Shown: in pieces, positions 28,501-40,200 of the stretch
Numbering within the stretch: position 1 is the first letter of the stretch
Layout of the letters: the number at the start of each line of letters is the position of its first letter
The notes under the pieces: model-generated
What the model saw: only the letters and a program-made list of their open reading frames with translations
Databases searched by the model: none
Told to the model about the DNA's origin: nothing
Position numbers and translations under genes: made by a program
Assembly: GCF_949628215.1 (NCBI RefSeq)
Contig: NC_134288.1
Coordinates: 9,245,682-9,309,681, forward strand
Length of the DNA stretch: 64,000 bases
Source of the DNA: Phalacrocorax aristotelis
Taxonomy: Eukaryota; Chordata; Aves; Suliformes; Phalacrocoracidae
Direction: 5' to 3'

Positions 28501-29670
28501 TGACCCTCATGCCTGTCCTCCTGTGGGGTGGTGTGCCTCGATGTGGGCACAGGCAGGCTGGTGTCCTCAAAAACACCACTGCTGCAGTCCACAGGGTCAC
28601 TGTGGCTGGGCAGGATGGGCTGGCTGCTGAAACCCAGGTGGGTTTACAGGGCTGGCGCCAGGAAGGCAGCTGGGAGGTGTTTTGCTGCGGTGGATACTGC
28701 AGATGCCGTGTGGTTTTATACTTTTCCTTTCAGAAACGTGTATACCTTTATTCTGAAAAAAGCTAGAATAAAGGTTGTTTTTTCTTTTAAGCTTGCCTTG
28801 TCTCGGCAGAGGTGAATCCAGCAAGGCTGGGCTACTTCTGCTTCCCAGAGATGACCAATTCAAATGGAGCAGGCACATGCAGATAAATCACTTGTCTGTC
28901 TGCAGCCCATGACCAGCCAGTGACATCTGGTAACAGGAGGGGTGCTTCTCGCCAGGTTGGTCTGGGGCCCAGTTCCGAGCTGCAGGAAGATGGCGCAGGT
29001 TTCCCATGGCAATGTTTTGCTGGTTCCTCCCCGGCAAGAGGCACAGCCCATGAGGAGCCTGTGACAGCCCTGTGCTGCTGGCTGTGGAGAGGGCACGGAG
29101 AGGCAGTGTGTGGAGAGCCTTCAACAGGTGGTTTGGGCAGGAGCACCAAACACCATCACGGTGCTGCTGATTTGTCACGTGCAAGCTTCAGCCAGTGCTG
29201 AAGGTAAGGCAGAGACAGGTTGGATGCAGCATGTGCACCTGATGGATGAGTTTTATCAAGCGCTGTAACAATCCAGAAAATTCTGCACCAACCCCAAGGG
29301 TGCTTTGGAGACCAAAGGTAATATTTCAACTTTCTGCCTCTCCTGTCTTCCCCGTCAGATCAACTCTGAACAGTTCCTTTGTACAAAATCCAATCTGATG
29401 TTAAGCGCTGAATATATATTAAAAAAACCAAACAAACCACATTTAACAGGGTAAAAGCTGAACTGCAGCCCTGTCCTACCTGGTAAAAAGCCACTGACTT
29501 GTGTTTTTCATGGAGAAGCAACCAGGAGTAAAGTCTGAGCAAAACCACGGAGACAAGGGGAGGTAATCTCAGCGGGGGAGGGGTGGTGCATCAGCAGCAG
29601 TCCCTTTGGTCCCAACAGTTGAGACACATTTTGGACACTCACCCGGGATCCCTAGCAATGATGCACAAAG
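25600..29670. other. Intergenic region between convergent VSTM2L and TTI1
   Basis: About 4 kb between the 3' ends of two convergent genes, moderately GC-rich. No exon, RNA gene or known repeat was recognised. It contains an 11-bp perfect inverted repeat at 28,744-28,775 with AATAAA on both strands, listed separately. Confidence 0.65.
28744..28775. terminator. Inverted repeat with AATAAA on both strands
   Basis: The left arm ACCTTTATTCT (28,744-28,754) is the perfect reverse complement of the right arm AGAATAAAGGT (28,765-28,775), with a 10-nt spacer. Both strands thus read AGAATAAAGGT, a polyadenylation hexamer. It sits between two converging genes and is followed on the plus strand by a T/G-rich run. 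It could serve as a two-way 3'-end signal; that role is inferred. Confidence 0.45.
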
Positions 29671-29674
29671 CCTG

Positions 29675-31013
29675 TTCCATGTAACAATTAGTTTATTGCT
29701 TTGGTTTTTGAATTTCTGAGCTTGCTTCCAAATTTACGGTCAAGATCTGTCCCTTCTCTTCACTAGCATAAAACTTTCACACGCGTCTGTTGGAAGGCAG
29801 CCAGCTGCCAGAAGTTGCTCTGGGTGAAGCTGACAAATCCAGACCAGCTGACAGCTTGGTCTGGGAGCAGTGATGTAAAACAGCACCCACAGTCTCTGGG
29901 GATGGAGCCTGAGGACTCGGGAGCTAGAGTACACCACAGCAGCTTCCAGGTGACTGGTGAGCCCGTGCCGTATTCTGGAGGGGTGGCCCTTTGGAAGGGG
30001 CAGCAAGCAGATCCCAAAGACTCGCTGTCCTCTCTGCTCACTGCTTTGCACTATGCCTGCTGAAGCAAACCGTGGCACTGCTGTGGTACCACCATGCTCA
30101 CACCTACTGTCACCGCCTGCATCATCTGACCATGTACGCACTCGCTGGGGAGGCCATGCTGGGGCACGGGTAGATGCTTCATGTAGTTCTCCTTGGAGTG
30201 GGTATTAAAAACTCTGAGAGGTCTAAGAAATGGCCTGCAAGAATGGCAGGCAATCAGGGAACTAGGAGGAGTTTTAAATCACTTGCCAGTTGTAAATCAC
30301 GGCTGGCCATCTTTCTAAAGAATCTCCCGCACTCAGGGATGAGAATTGGGGAGCACAACGCATTCAGCCAATCTCAGCAGCCAGTCTTAGCAAACTGCAA
30401 ACTCTAAGGATCAGCCTGGATGTTTCTAAGAGGACATGTTCTTGCCACTAATACTGGTGAGGAATTTACCGGAAATGCATTTTAACTTTTTCTGATATCA
30501 ACTGGTTTTAAAAAGGTTTTTAATGCACCCCAAACAGGATTCTCTCCCTGGGAATGGTTAAGGCCAGAAAAAACCTTTGTTTTGAGTTGGCAGTCATTGT
30601 CCAGCTGAGAACAGGAGGGAGTATCACAGTTGTGAGGAGGTCAGAGGGGTGTGGGGGGCTGCTGAAGGGAACCACCCAAGGATGGAGTGTTTGGAAGTCA
30701 TTTCTGGAAAATTACTCTCTCTCCTTCCTGAAGAACTCAATAGATGTGCTATGACCCTTGGATTTCTCTCCAGCACCACGTGCAGAGAAGTACAAGTCAG
30801 GAGGTATCAGGGCAGTGTACCTGCCTCAGCCTCAAACGCTGTTTAAAAAAACCCAAAACTGCTGCCTGCGGGCAGGGTCTCTTGGCCAGTGTCCCAGGCT
30901 GGGCAATCCTTCCTTTGCCCCCAGAACGATTTGGAACCCAAGTGATGGGATTTTCCCAGGTGAGCTCTATCCTGGTGCTTACTCTTTCTCCTCCCAGCTG
31001 CTGCGTAGGTCTG
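29675..31013 (-). other. TTI1: TTI1 3' UTR (extent uncertain)
   Basis: Sequence downstream of the TTI1 stop on the minus strand. The first canonical AATAAA that I located on that strand is at 29,692-29,697 (reads TTTATT on the plus strand), giving a 3' UTR of about 1.3 kb. A variant ATTAAA at 30,518-30,523 would give about 0.5 kb. The 133-codon open frame at 29,740-30,141 on the minus strand has no recognisable content. Confidence 0.4.
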
Positions 31014-31248
31014 TCAAGGAGGAGATGCCTCCTGGGTACCAGCCTGTGGTGTCGCGCCCTCCAGCTGCTGCAGCCTCTCCAGCAGAAGCAGCACGTTGCC
31101 GGTGAACTCGTTCCGCTGCTTCCCCATCCCACTTAGCTTCACAGGCCGCAGGCTAATGTGGGGGGGCTCGTACTGGTGAGGGCAGCAGACCTCATTCAGG
31201 AGGAGCCAGGTGTTGTCAGGGTCCATGTGCATTAAGTGGAGGAAAACA
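31014..31248 (-). CDS. TTI1: TTI1 last coding exon
   Basis: The acceptor ...TTTTCCAAAG follows a long polypyrimidine tract on the minus strand. The exon starts in phase 2 (AG|T gives Ser) and reads [19 protein letters not shown] onward to TGA at 31,016-31,014. This matches the C-terminal VFLHLMKxDPDSTW block of human TTI1, with a bird-specific C-terminal tail. Confidence 0.93.
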
Positions 31249-34200
31249 CTTTGGAAAACAGTGGGAAGAAAGGAAAGAAGAGTAAGGAGAAGGCCTTTTG
31301 ATTGGCACCCAACAGAGCTGTTAGCAGAGACCTACAGAAAGCTTTGATGCTCTCTGCAACCTCTGACAGCTGAACAGGCTTGGAAGCTCATTAGAGACAG
31401 CCATTAAAATGGTTCCTGTGCCCAAGAGAAGACAGTTCAGTGGTTTCACATCTACTGGCAAGTGGGAGAAAAATAGTTATTACGCCATGCAGTAAGTTAT
31501 CAACATCAGACAAGCAGCTGGTGAATAACTGACCCAGGCTTTGGTCTCAACATCATGGGCTGCTGCTGGTAAAAGCCTTTCTAAATCAGCCTGTCCCAAG
31601 CCCGGAGAGGTGACCCCAGAGTACTGCGGTAATTGTAATGTAAGTACAGCTGCTTACATCTGGTTGTTTTGCACAATTGCTCCTGCAGAGCTCTTGAAAG
31701 AAGTTGTGTATGTTGTTCACCACGTTCCCTGTTTTTTGGGGATTGAGGGGTGGGTGTCAGTCCATCTGGACTTCTCTCCCTTTTCAGAGGTGGTAAAAAC
31801 AAGGGTATTTCTGGACGGCTGAGCCACAAGCAGAGCTGAAAGCCGTACTCGGGGCTTTTTGTTTATGTGAGGTCTCACCTCATCCCAAGTCCTTTTTGGC
31901 TACCTCCAAATTGTCTTCCTTCTGCACAGCACCTTTCACGTAGCAGGATTTTCTTTTTTTAAAAAACCATAAACCTTCATTAACAATAGAAAAGAGGAAG
32001 CGAGGAGTGACAGCTTCACCTAATGCTTTACTGCTGTGTTGATGGTTTTCACTTTGAATTTCAATACCCCAGGTAAGGGGGTGGGGATTTGACTTTTGAG
32101 TATGCACTTCACACTTTTGACTCCAGCTGTGAGCTGCTGTAACAAAGATGCTGGTGACAGTCTTGCTGGAGAGCAGGAAGCTCCTAGGAGCAAAAGAGCA
32201 AATGGCTGATTTGCATGACCTACACTTACTCATTTCTTCCTGCCAGTTCTTATTGTCGGAAACCTATGGGCTTGGCTAGGTCTGTGTCAGGGTTTAATGC
32301 ACAGAAGGTGTATTGGGCTTAACTGGTATTAAGTTCTCTGGCTGTGCCGTGTACAAAATTGAACTAGAATTTGCAGGCTGCCCTGACAGCACTGCAAGGC
32401 CTCCTCCTGCATGGTGCTGAGTACCCTGTGCTCCCACAGAAACTATAAGCACCAAGGGTATGCAGCACTCACCCAATTTATGGGTCAGCTTTTCAAGACC
32501 CTAGTAAATGCCTAGCCACACATCTTCAGGTTTCTAGTTCCTACTGAAGTCTTGGGGCCATGAGGAGAACAACAGCTGGGTGAGGTAACATGAAGAGAAA
32601 TCAGAGGGTAGGTCTGTCTCTGTTCCCCCAAGAAGCACAGGACAGAACTTCCCTCTCTAAAATCAAAGATCACCTGCTACAAAAGCTGCACAAAATCCAG
32701 ACCTGATGCTGTCAAAACTTCTCCCTGAAGAACTAAAGTGAGCTTGCTTCCTATGTACAGCAGGCAGAAATCCCTTTTAGAAGCTCTCCTCTGAAAGGGA
32801 GTGCAGCACCACGGGTAATCTGAAAAAGCATAGAAATGAGATGGGGGCACTAGAAAGCTCCCTCATCTCTTCAAAATAATCTTGAGGCTATAGGACTTGT
32901 TACTCCATGTGCAGCCAAAGTTGTTGCTTTTGCCTGCCTGCCATCAACCACTTGCCTGTCTCTCAGTGCAGGTCTCTCAACAGCAATGTGGGAAGACGTT
33001 GCCACTGCAAGCTGTTGGTAGTGTCCCCTCCTGAAGGTGCTTGCAGTGCCTATCTGTCTGCTCCAGAGGAACCCTGTGTGAACGTGCTCCAAAGTGATAG
33101 CTGGGCTTGGCAACAACGGCATCAGCAATGTGCCTTCTTTCTGGGGGATGGCCAGACGCAGGTGAGCTCTCCACTCCCCTGGCTTTGTTACTGCAGCTGT
33201 GATGACTGGAAAAGGGAGGACTGGCCCGACCCAAGTGCCAGCCTGACTGAATAAAATGCAGGCAGGCTCGCTGGGGCAGGGTCTAGAGCTTGCACCTGCT
33301 GATATCCCTGCACCAGCTCTCCAAGCCCTGCTGGCTGCCAGCACTCTCCTGGTGCTTGCTTGGCTGTGACAGTGTAAGCATGCAGCAAACAGCAGGTCCC
33401 AGTGGCTTCCCCTAGCTTATGATGGGCTGCTGCTGGTGGGCAGCTGCATAGAAATCATCCTTGCTCCTTATGGCTGGGGCGGATAGGATCGGGCAAGAGA
33501 GATGAATCACTATGAAGCTAACATGGGAACAGGGAATACTATTGAGCTGGCTTCTGCTTCTCCAGCATGTGCACAACTTTACCTCTTATGTTCACAGCAA
33601 AGATACCCTGCTCACCAACCTCTCCCCAATCAGCTGCTCTGGAGAGAGCAACCCTCAAGAGATTAGCTGTCCTTGGAGAAATCCACTGCCTCTTGTGCCC
33701 ACAATGGCCTGAGGAGTGTGACTATCTCCCGATAACCTGGAGTGCTGTGCAGCTTAAAGAACAACTTGACTTTTACATTTTCAAACTAACTCTGGGGTAG
33801 TTTCTAAGCAACCTGTTTCCATGGCAAAGAATCCTGGGGTTAATCCAGGTTTGTTTTCTGTTGTTGCTTTTTTTTTTTACTTAAATATAATATTATTGAA
33901 TTTTGCCTTGTGCAGGTGGCTGTTTTAGTATACTTCAGCCCAGCTTGCAAATGACAGCTGTCAATAAGTATCCAATAAACTATAATATCAGACCAAAAGA
34001 GGGTTGCTGCATAATCAACTTCGGTATCTAAAAACGTCCAAAAAGGTCATATTTGTTCCAGTTCTGCTAAGTAACTTATTTTATTAGCACAGAACAGAGT
34101 TTGGCTATTCTGTTGCCTTGTCTTTTCCCAAGATCTAAGCAAAGCCATGGCACAGTAAACAGGCTGGCAGAAGGACAAGTCTTTCTGTCTAACTAGATAC

Positions 34201-37200
34201 AGTTCACCACAGACTTCAGTAAGAACTGGAGAAATTAGTTCTGTATCCTGGAAAAAAAAACCTATTACTATCCAGACTGTTGACCAAAAGGTCAACTGAT
34301 AAATTTCACAGGCTGTAAACATTTATTAGGAATTAAGAGTAAATTTCAAAACAGTCACTTCAAACTGAAAAATTGCAGAACTATTTGTGAAGTGTTGACA
34401 TAAGCCAATGACAATCTTTCAATCTCTTTTCCTTCAAAGTGTTCCCCCCACCCCACTCCCCCCCGCCCCAGTAAAAAGCTTGTCAAGGATGATGCAACTT
34501 TAATTGATGAGAAGCTCAGATTTACATATTGTGACTTTCCCACCTTCCCCCACCTTGTTCCCAATGCTTGGCCCCACACCACCACCCATTAGCTGCTCAA
34601 GTGTTCCTGGTCACTTTACCCACAGTTTTACTGGCTTATTATCAACGAAAGCAAAGATATATCTAGTGTTCCCTAGCCTTCTCAAACTCCTCTTCAGTAT
34701 TTGTTTTTTTCCCAAGCTTTGAATAATATTCCCTTCCTGGAATATGCCCAGCAACCATCTATAAAGCAGCCTATTGTCCCATTTTCTCTTCCTCAGGCAT
34801 GCTGGAGTTCTTTTGGAGTTCCTTTTTTTTTTTTTTTTTTCCCCAGTGCCTATTTTTGCCTGTTGAGTATTGCATGAAGCCGCAGTTACAAAATTCACTT
34901 ACTCCCACTGGTTTATCTAATAAAACTACAGGGTCCCATAAATGGGATTAAGCAGCCTCCTTGGGGCATGATAACATCCCTGGATGACAGCCAAAACTTT
35001 TTTTTTCCCTCCCTGGCTCCAGCACCTTGGCCAAAAATTTGTGCTTCACCCTTCATATACCTACAGAATCCTCAGTTAGTCAGTGCAGGGAGTTATTGGA
35101 GCTACAACCAACATTGTAAGGCCTGACCTTGCTCTTGGCAGGTCACAACTCATGAGTTGAGTAAGAATCCAAAAAGCTGAGCAAAGGCCAGTTAGTATAA
35201 ATCAATATGGCAAGCTGATTCCAAACATCTTTTTACCTTGTATGATTTCTGCAGTGATAAAGCTGAGTTATGTGACGTATGTTGGCACTTATGCTGTGGC
35301 TAAGATTAGTTCTGGTGTGTCTGTTTTTAGAAGCATTTAAAATGCAGAATTTTTCATGTAGCAGGCTGATAACACTGCCATCGCCTAGATGGAAAGGGTC
35401 TTACATGTGACAGCCTGTGTCAGTTTGCAGGATTACTTTCAGGCACATGGAGAGCACAGAAAAGGACCAGAGTTTAGAGGAATCTGGTGGTCAAGCAGCT
35501 GGAGAAAGGAAGCTGAAGCTCGTGTGAGAAATGATCCTTATCCTGGTGCTGGAGCTGATTGTTATGGTGCAAACTAATTTTGAGTTTTCCAAGCTGAAGC
35601 CTCATATCATGTGTACTATAGTTAAAAGTGACTGTGATATGTTTAACTCCGATCCATTCAGGCTCCAGAACTAAACTAAAAAAAACCCCCAAACCAAAAA
35701 ACTACAAGTACTGCCATAGGTGCGATTAATATCAGGCCAGACATGATCCATGCCTCAGTATGTGTACGTGTCTGGCCAACAGCTACACATGAGATAAACC
35801 TTGCTTTCTTCAGTGAAATATGTAATGCATGGTGCATCAAAGGCATGGGGGGAGCAGTGTAACATGTGGCATTTATCCCTTAAAATAGAATAAAAATAAC
35901 ATACAGGAGAAATATATTACTTGCCCTGAACTTCGCTGCCCTTTTTCTCCAATAAGCGAGAGCTTGCTTCACAAAATAGCTTCTAATGACCCTATCACAT
36001 CATAGGGCTAATTCAGTACTTCCCCCCCACCCCTGCTGTGGGGGGAAATTGCACAGCTTTTCAGACTGCTTTGTTAATGATTTAAAAGCTTAAGATTCCA
36101 AATATCTAGATAAATCCTGGTGTTCTGCTTTCCATTCCAGCATTGCTTACACAGATGAACGCTTTATTGTATTAAGGGTATGCAAGCCTACAGCGAAGAA
36201 CGCCTTTGCAGAGCAAATGCTGCTGAAACCTGCTGTGATGCAATAAAAGCTGCTAAGATAAAAATAAACCTACTCTCACCAGCGCAGGAATACAAACAAA
36301 GGTACGGCTACAGCTTCTGAGAGATCTCTCTGTCTAAACTGCTGCCCAGCCACACAAAAGCCCTTCACGCCCTGCACCCCCCGGGAGGCCTGTGCTCAGG
36401 TGAAAGGGAACTGGCAGCTCTTCCCTTTTCAACAGCCTGCTCTCTGAAATCCGCAGTGCCTGCTGAACCTGCTCACCACTGGCTTCCTCCCTCCTTAGGG
36501 GAGGGTTGCCCACACAGAAAGAGGTGGGGGGATTTTACCCCTGTCCTTCAGCAGACACAGAGGTGCACGGCTTTCTTATTCACTTTCCATGTTCTGTAAC
36601 TGGACTCGTTTTGTCTGCTGCAATCTCTGGCCTTGTTTCCAGGTGACAACATAAAACAATAGTGATTTCTTACCCTGACAGCAGGAACATGCTGAGCAGG
36701 ATTTTGTACACCAAGCAGCAAAGTATGTCTGTCAACCCTTCATAGAGCTGACGTGTGTTCACCTAAAGTGTTTGTGCTCTTCTAACCTCTCCCAACCTTC
36801 TCTGAGCAATACTGGTGCCAAGACTGACAGCTTCCCAAACTCGGGTCCACCTGGCAGAGCCTGGGTTGACGTGATCACAGGAGCCCAGGGAAAATGGAAG
36901 GATAACAGAAGTAAATCCCCCATCCTGCAGAAGGTATTAAGTGATAGAATACGTGGGAATGTCTGGCACATCCTCTTGCATTGCTGTCTTCCCCTCTGCA
37001 GTTTTATGCCACCAATGGGCCAAGAGTCCTAAGTATTCTAGCATAGGAGGCAGTTAGAAAAAAGCAAGTAGCACATCTTCCCCCTCTGTTCCCAAATGCA
37101 CTCAAGGTAATCTGAAAGTCAACTGTAACTTGTGGGCAAGCTAACTGCTCTAGTTCATTTTGGGTAGTAAATGACACTTCACCAGAGAAAGGGGTTAACT

Positions 37201-40200
37201 TCCATGAGACACCCTGTTGTACAGAGTCAAACATGCCACAGGGAGGAATAGGAAAGGTGCAGAAGGAAAGGGGTTACTGTGTTCCCTCTGTACCACATTA
37301 TTTGTACACCTGATACACCTGCATTTAAGAGACATTACCTCTGGGCAGCTTCTTGCAATTTCATGGGTTGCTTGGCACTGAGGTAAATCAGGCAGGCATC
37401 TGCCACTTTATTCAGGTCACTCTCGCCTGCAGAAATGGAACAGAAAAGAAGGGTAGGAGGTAACCTACTCAGTGGCTGCTGCCTAAGAGAATCAGCTCTA
37501 AATTGGTAGCAAGAGGCTTCTGAGCCTTTGAACTGTCTGACCCAGAGCTCTTCTGACCTTGCCTCTTAAGCGTCTTGCTGCAAAGTTAGGAAAGCAATCA
37601 AGGGCATCAAGAGAAGAAAAGAGCAACTAAGCTAGCAAACCTTCTCCCACATCAAAGTCAGCTCCAGAAATTTAACCTAGGAAACTGTCAGAGAGTTTCA
37701 CTCAGTAGAAGAATGTGATGTGCTGCATTTAAAGGGTCACCCAGAGAGATGCCCCAAAATGGAACCAGTCAAGTTAGCCAGAAGTCTTATCTGGGCTCCA
37801 GTTAATTCAGAACAAAGCATGGCCCAACACGCCTAGCTGCAGCAACACAGGCACTCCACTTTATACCGACTTCTCACATACAAGTGAGATGAGCAGTCAG
37901 ACTCTGCCCGGTGCTGGGAATCTTCTCTCCCATTTGTCTCCTGGGGAGTAAAGAGCAACCAGCCCCTCCATACGGAGCTCTCAACGAGGGCAGATTAAGG
38001 ACCTGAGAATGGGATGAAGCTGGAGAAGATATGGAAATCAATCCCATGGGGGAGCAGGAGGATAAGAAGCAAGCGCAGGGCTGGTCAGCTGAGATGAAAG
38101 GAGAAGAGTTAAGTCTGGCAGAGATCTCATACAACCTATACTTTCCCTGGTACTCACCCATGTCCAACTTCTCACACAGAGAACCCAGTCCCTGCAACAC
38201 AGCCAGCTGCAACTTGAAGGCAAGCGTGTGGCTGTACACAGGCCCAGCTCTGGCACTTGCTGGGGCCTGGCTGAGGAGGGAATTGGTCAGCTTAGGCAGG
38301 ACATCTTTGGAGAATCTCTGCCTCAGGAAGTCCCCACACTTTTGAGCCAGGGTGCACAGCACCTAATAGAGAAACATCAGTTACCGGAGGATAAGTATAC
38401 ATACAGGTCTGGGAAGAGCTCAGCAACCCTCACCAGCTCAGGGGATAAGGCAATCAGTCTCCCTTGATAATTTTTTTGCAATTGAGAGCAATATGACCAT
38501 GCCTGCTACAGTTTCCCATAATGCGCAGAAGGTGAATGCTCCATGGAGAGGCCGAGTGACCTGCACCCTGCTCTTCAGTTTGGCATGGCTAACCCCCTGG
38601 GACTGCCCTTCTCTCATTAGCACAGTAAAGGTAAGAGTAGCTTGTGAAGTCTTATTCAGAATTGCTGGAGGAGCCTCTCACAGAAATGCCATTAAAATAT
38701 AAATCACCTTTGTTGTGGAAACAGTCCATCTTTACAAGCGTGCTTGAAAACAAAAAGACCAGTTGGCTACAGCACAGGGCACCCATTGCTCTTGGTGTCC
38801 AGGATAAAAACCAAACTGGCCTAGAGAATGGACTTAAATACATGTAAAAATGAAGGGGGTGATCCATGGAACCAACCCATGTGGCCTGAACACTGCTCCC
38901 TCTTGGCACTTCACTGAGCTCGTGGTCTTAATGTGCAGGACTGAGTTGTTGGTTATGCTGTGTTTGGCTTACACTGATACTACGCTTCCCATCCTGAGAT
39001 GTAGGAAGGAAGACACTCACAGGGGATTTCTTAAAACAAAACCCAATCTCAGTGATAATTGTAGTGACCCCTTGAATTTCTCAAGAGTTCATTAGTTTTT
39101 GTGTTGCGATCTCTCCCTTCTTTTAAGGCAGGCACATGAGGTATGACTACTCTGAAATTCTAGTATATGGCTTCTTGAATTTGGGGAATCAAAACTCTTC
39201 TTTTATTCATACTGAAGGATTCTAAAATGAGTCTCATTCTGCACAGCAGAGGAAGCCCTGTGAAACCCTGAGACTGGCAACATCTGGAAACATGCTTTGC
39301 TGTCCAACTTGTGAGTCAGGAAGAGAATGCAGTCAGTTGACATGGCCAGGAGCTCTTTAACAGTGTTGTTACGCGGCTAAGCCTTTGCTTAACCTCTCCC
39401 TTCCCCTGCCAATGCCTCAATCGTGAAACAGTCCCTTCTCTTCAGTCCAAAGCTTCCAAAGTGGGGTGCTGAGACTGTGGCTCCAGCAAGGGCAAGTTGG
39501 ACTATACAGTGCCTCTGAGAGCTGCTTAGGCTGTAAAAGAACAGTTTTCCTCCCCCCTGCAATAACCACTAATATTGCTGTTTCCCCCAGGAACAGTGTC
39601 AAGGTTTTATCTGTCGACAAGCTGCATTGGGAGTGGTACAAGCCTACCCACTGCAGGGTGGTGACCCTGTGTTCTGAACCACATTTAAAAAATCACTCCT
39701 CAAGCTCAGTGCTTCTCTCACAGGCCACAGCAATGCCTTCTAAGCACCAGCTTGAAAGCTCTTGGCAGAGATTCGCTGCTGTACCTTGAAGGCTCTGAGC
39801 ACTGCCAGAGGGTCATCACTAATCAGCCGGGTGACAAGAGCTGGCCAGACACGATGAGCCATGGGAAGCAGATGGTTTCCGTGAGGATGCAGCACAGTTA
39901 CACAGAGCTCCAGCACATCCAGGACCTGGGCAGGAGGGGTAAGTAACAGACTTTCAGAGTACTACAGTCCCAGCAGCACCAGGCATTCAGGGGGATCCCC
40001 AGTGTCACACCAGAGAGCCAGGAGAAAGGAGGGCTTTAACACAAAAGGGTACAGTTTTACCTCAGCTTGAACTGGGATAACAGAGCAGTGCACAGAACAC
40101 AACCCTGTTCAGAAAGGGACAAGTAGCACAGTGCCACAACCTGTGCTGGGCTACAGAGCCAGGCTGGAACCGGGGTGTGATTTCTGGCCCGATCCTGCAG

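Noticed and set aside
32907-33254. 115-codon plus-strand frame whose stop overlaps an AATAAA in TTI1 intron 6
   Set aside because: The neat end is suggestive, but the translation is Cys-rich with no recognisable content. An even longer frame overlaps it on the other strand, and there is no promoter or splice support.
34611-34898. Possible retrocopy tail (A18 on the minus strand) in TTI1 intron 6
   Set aside because: The sequence before the A-run shows no coding or SINE/LINE likeness and no flanking duplication was seen.
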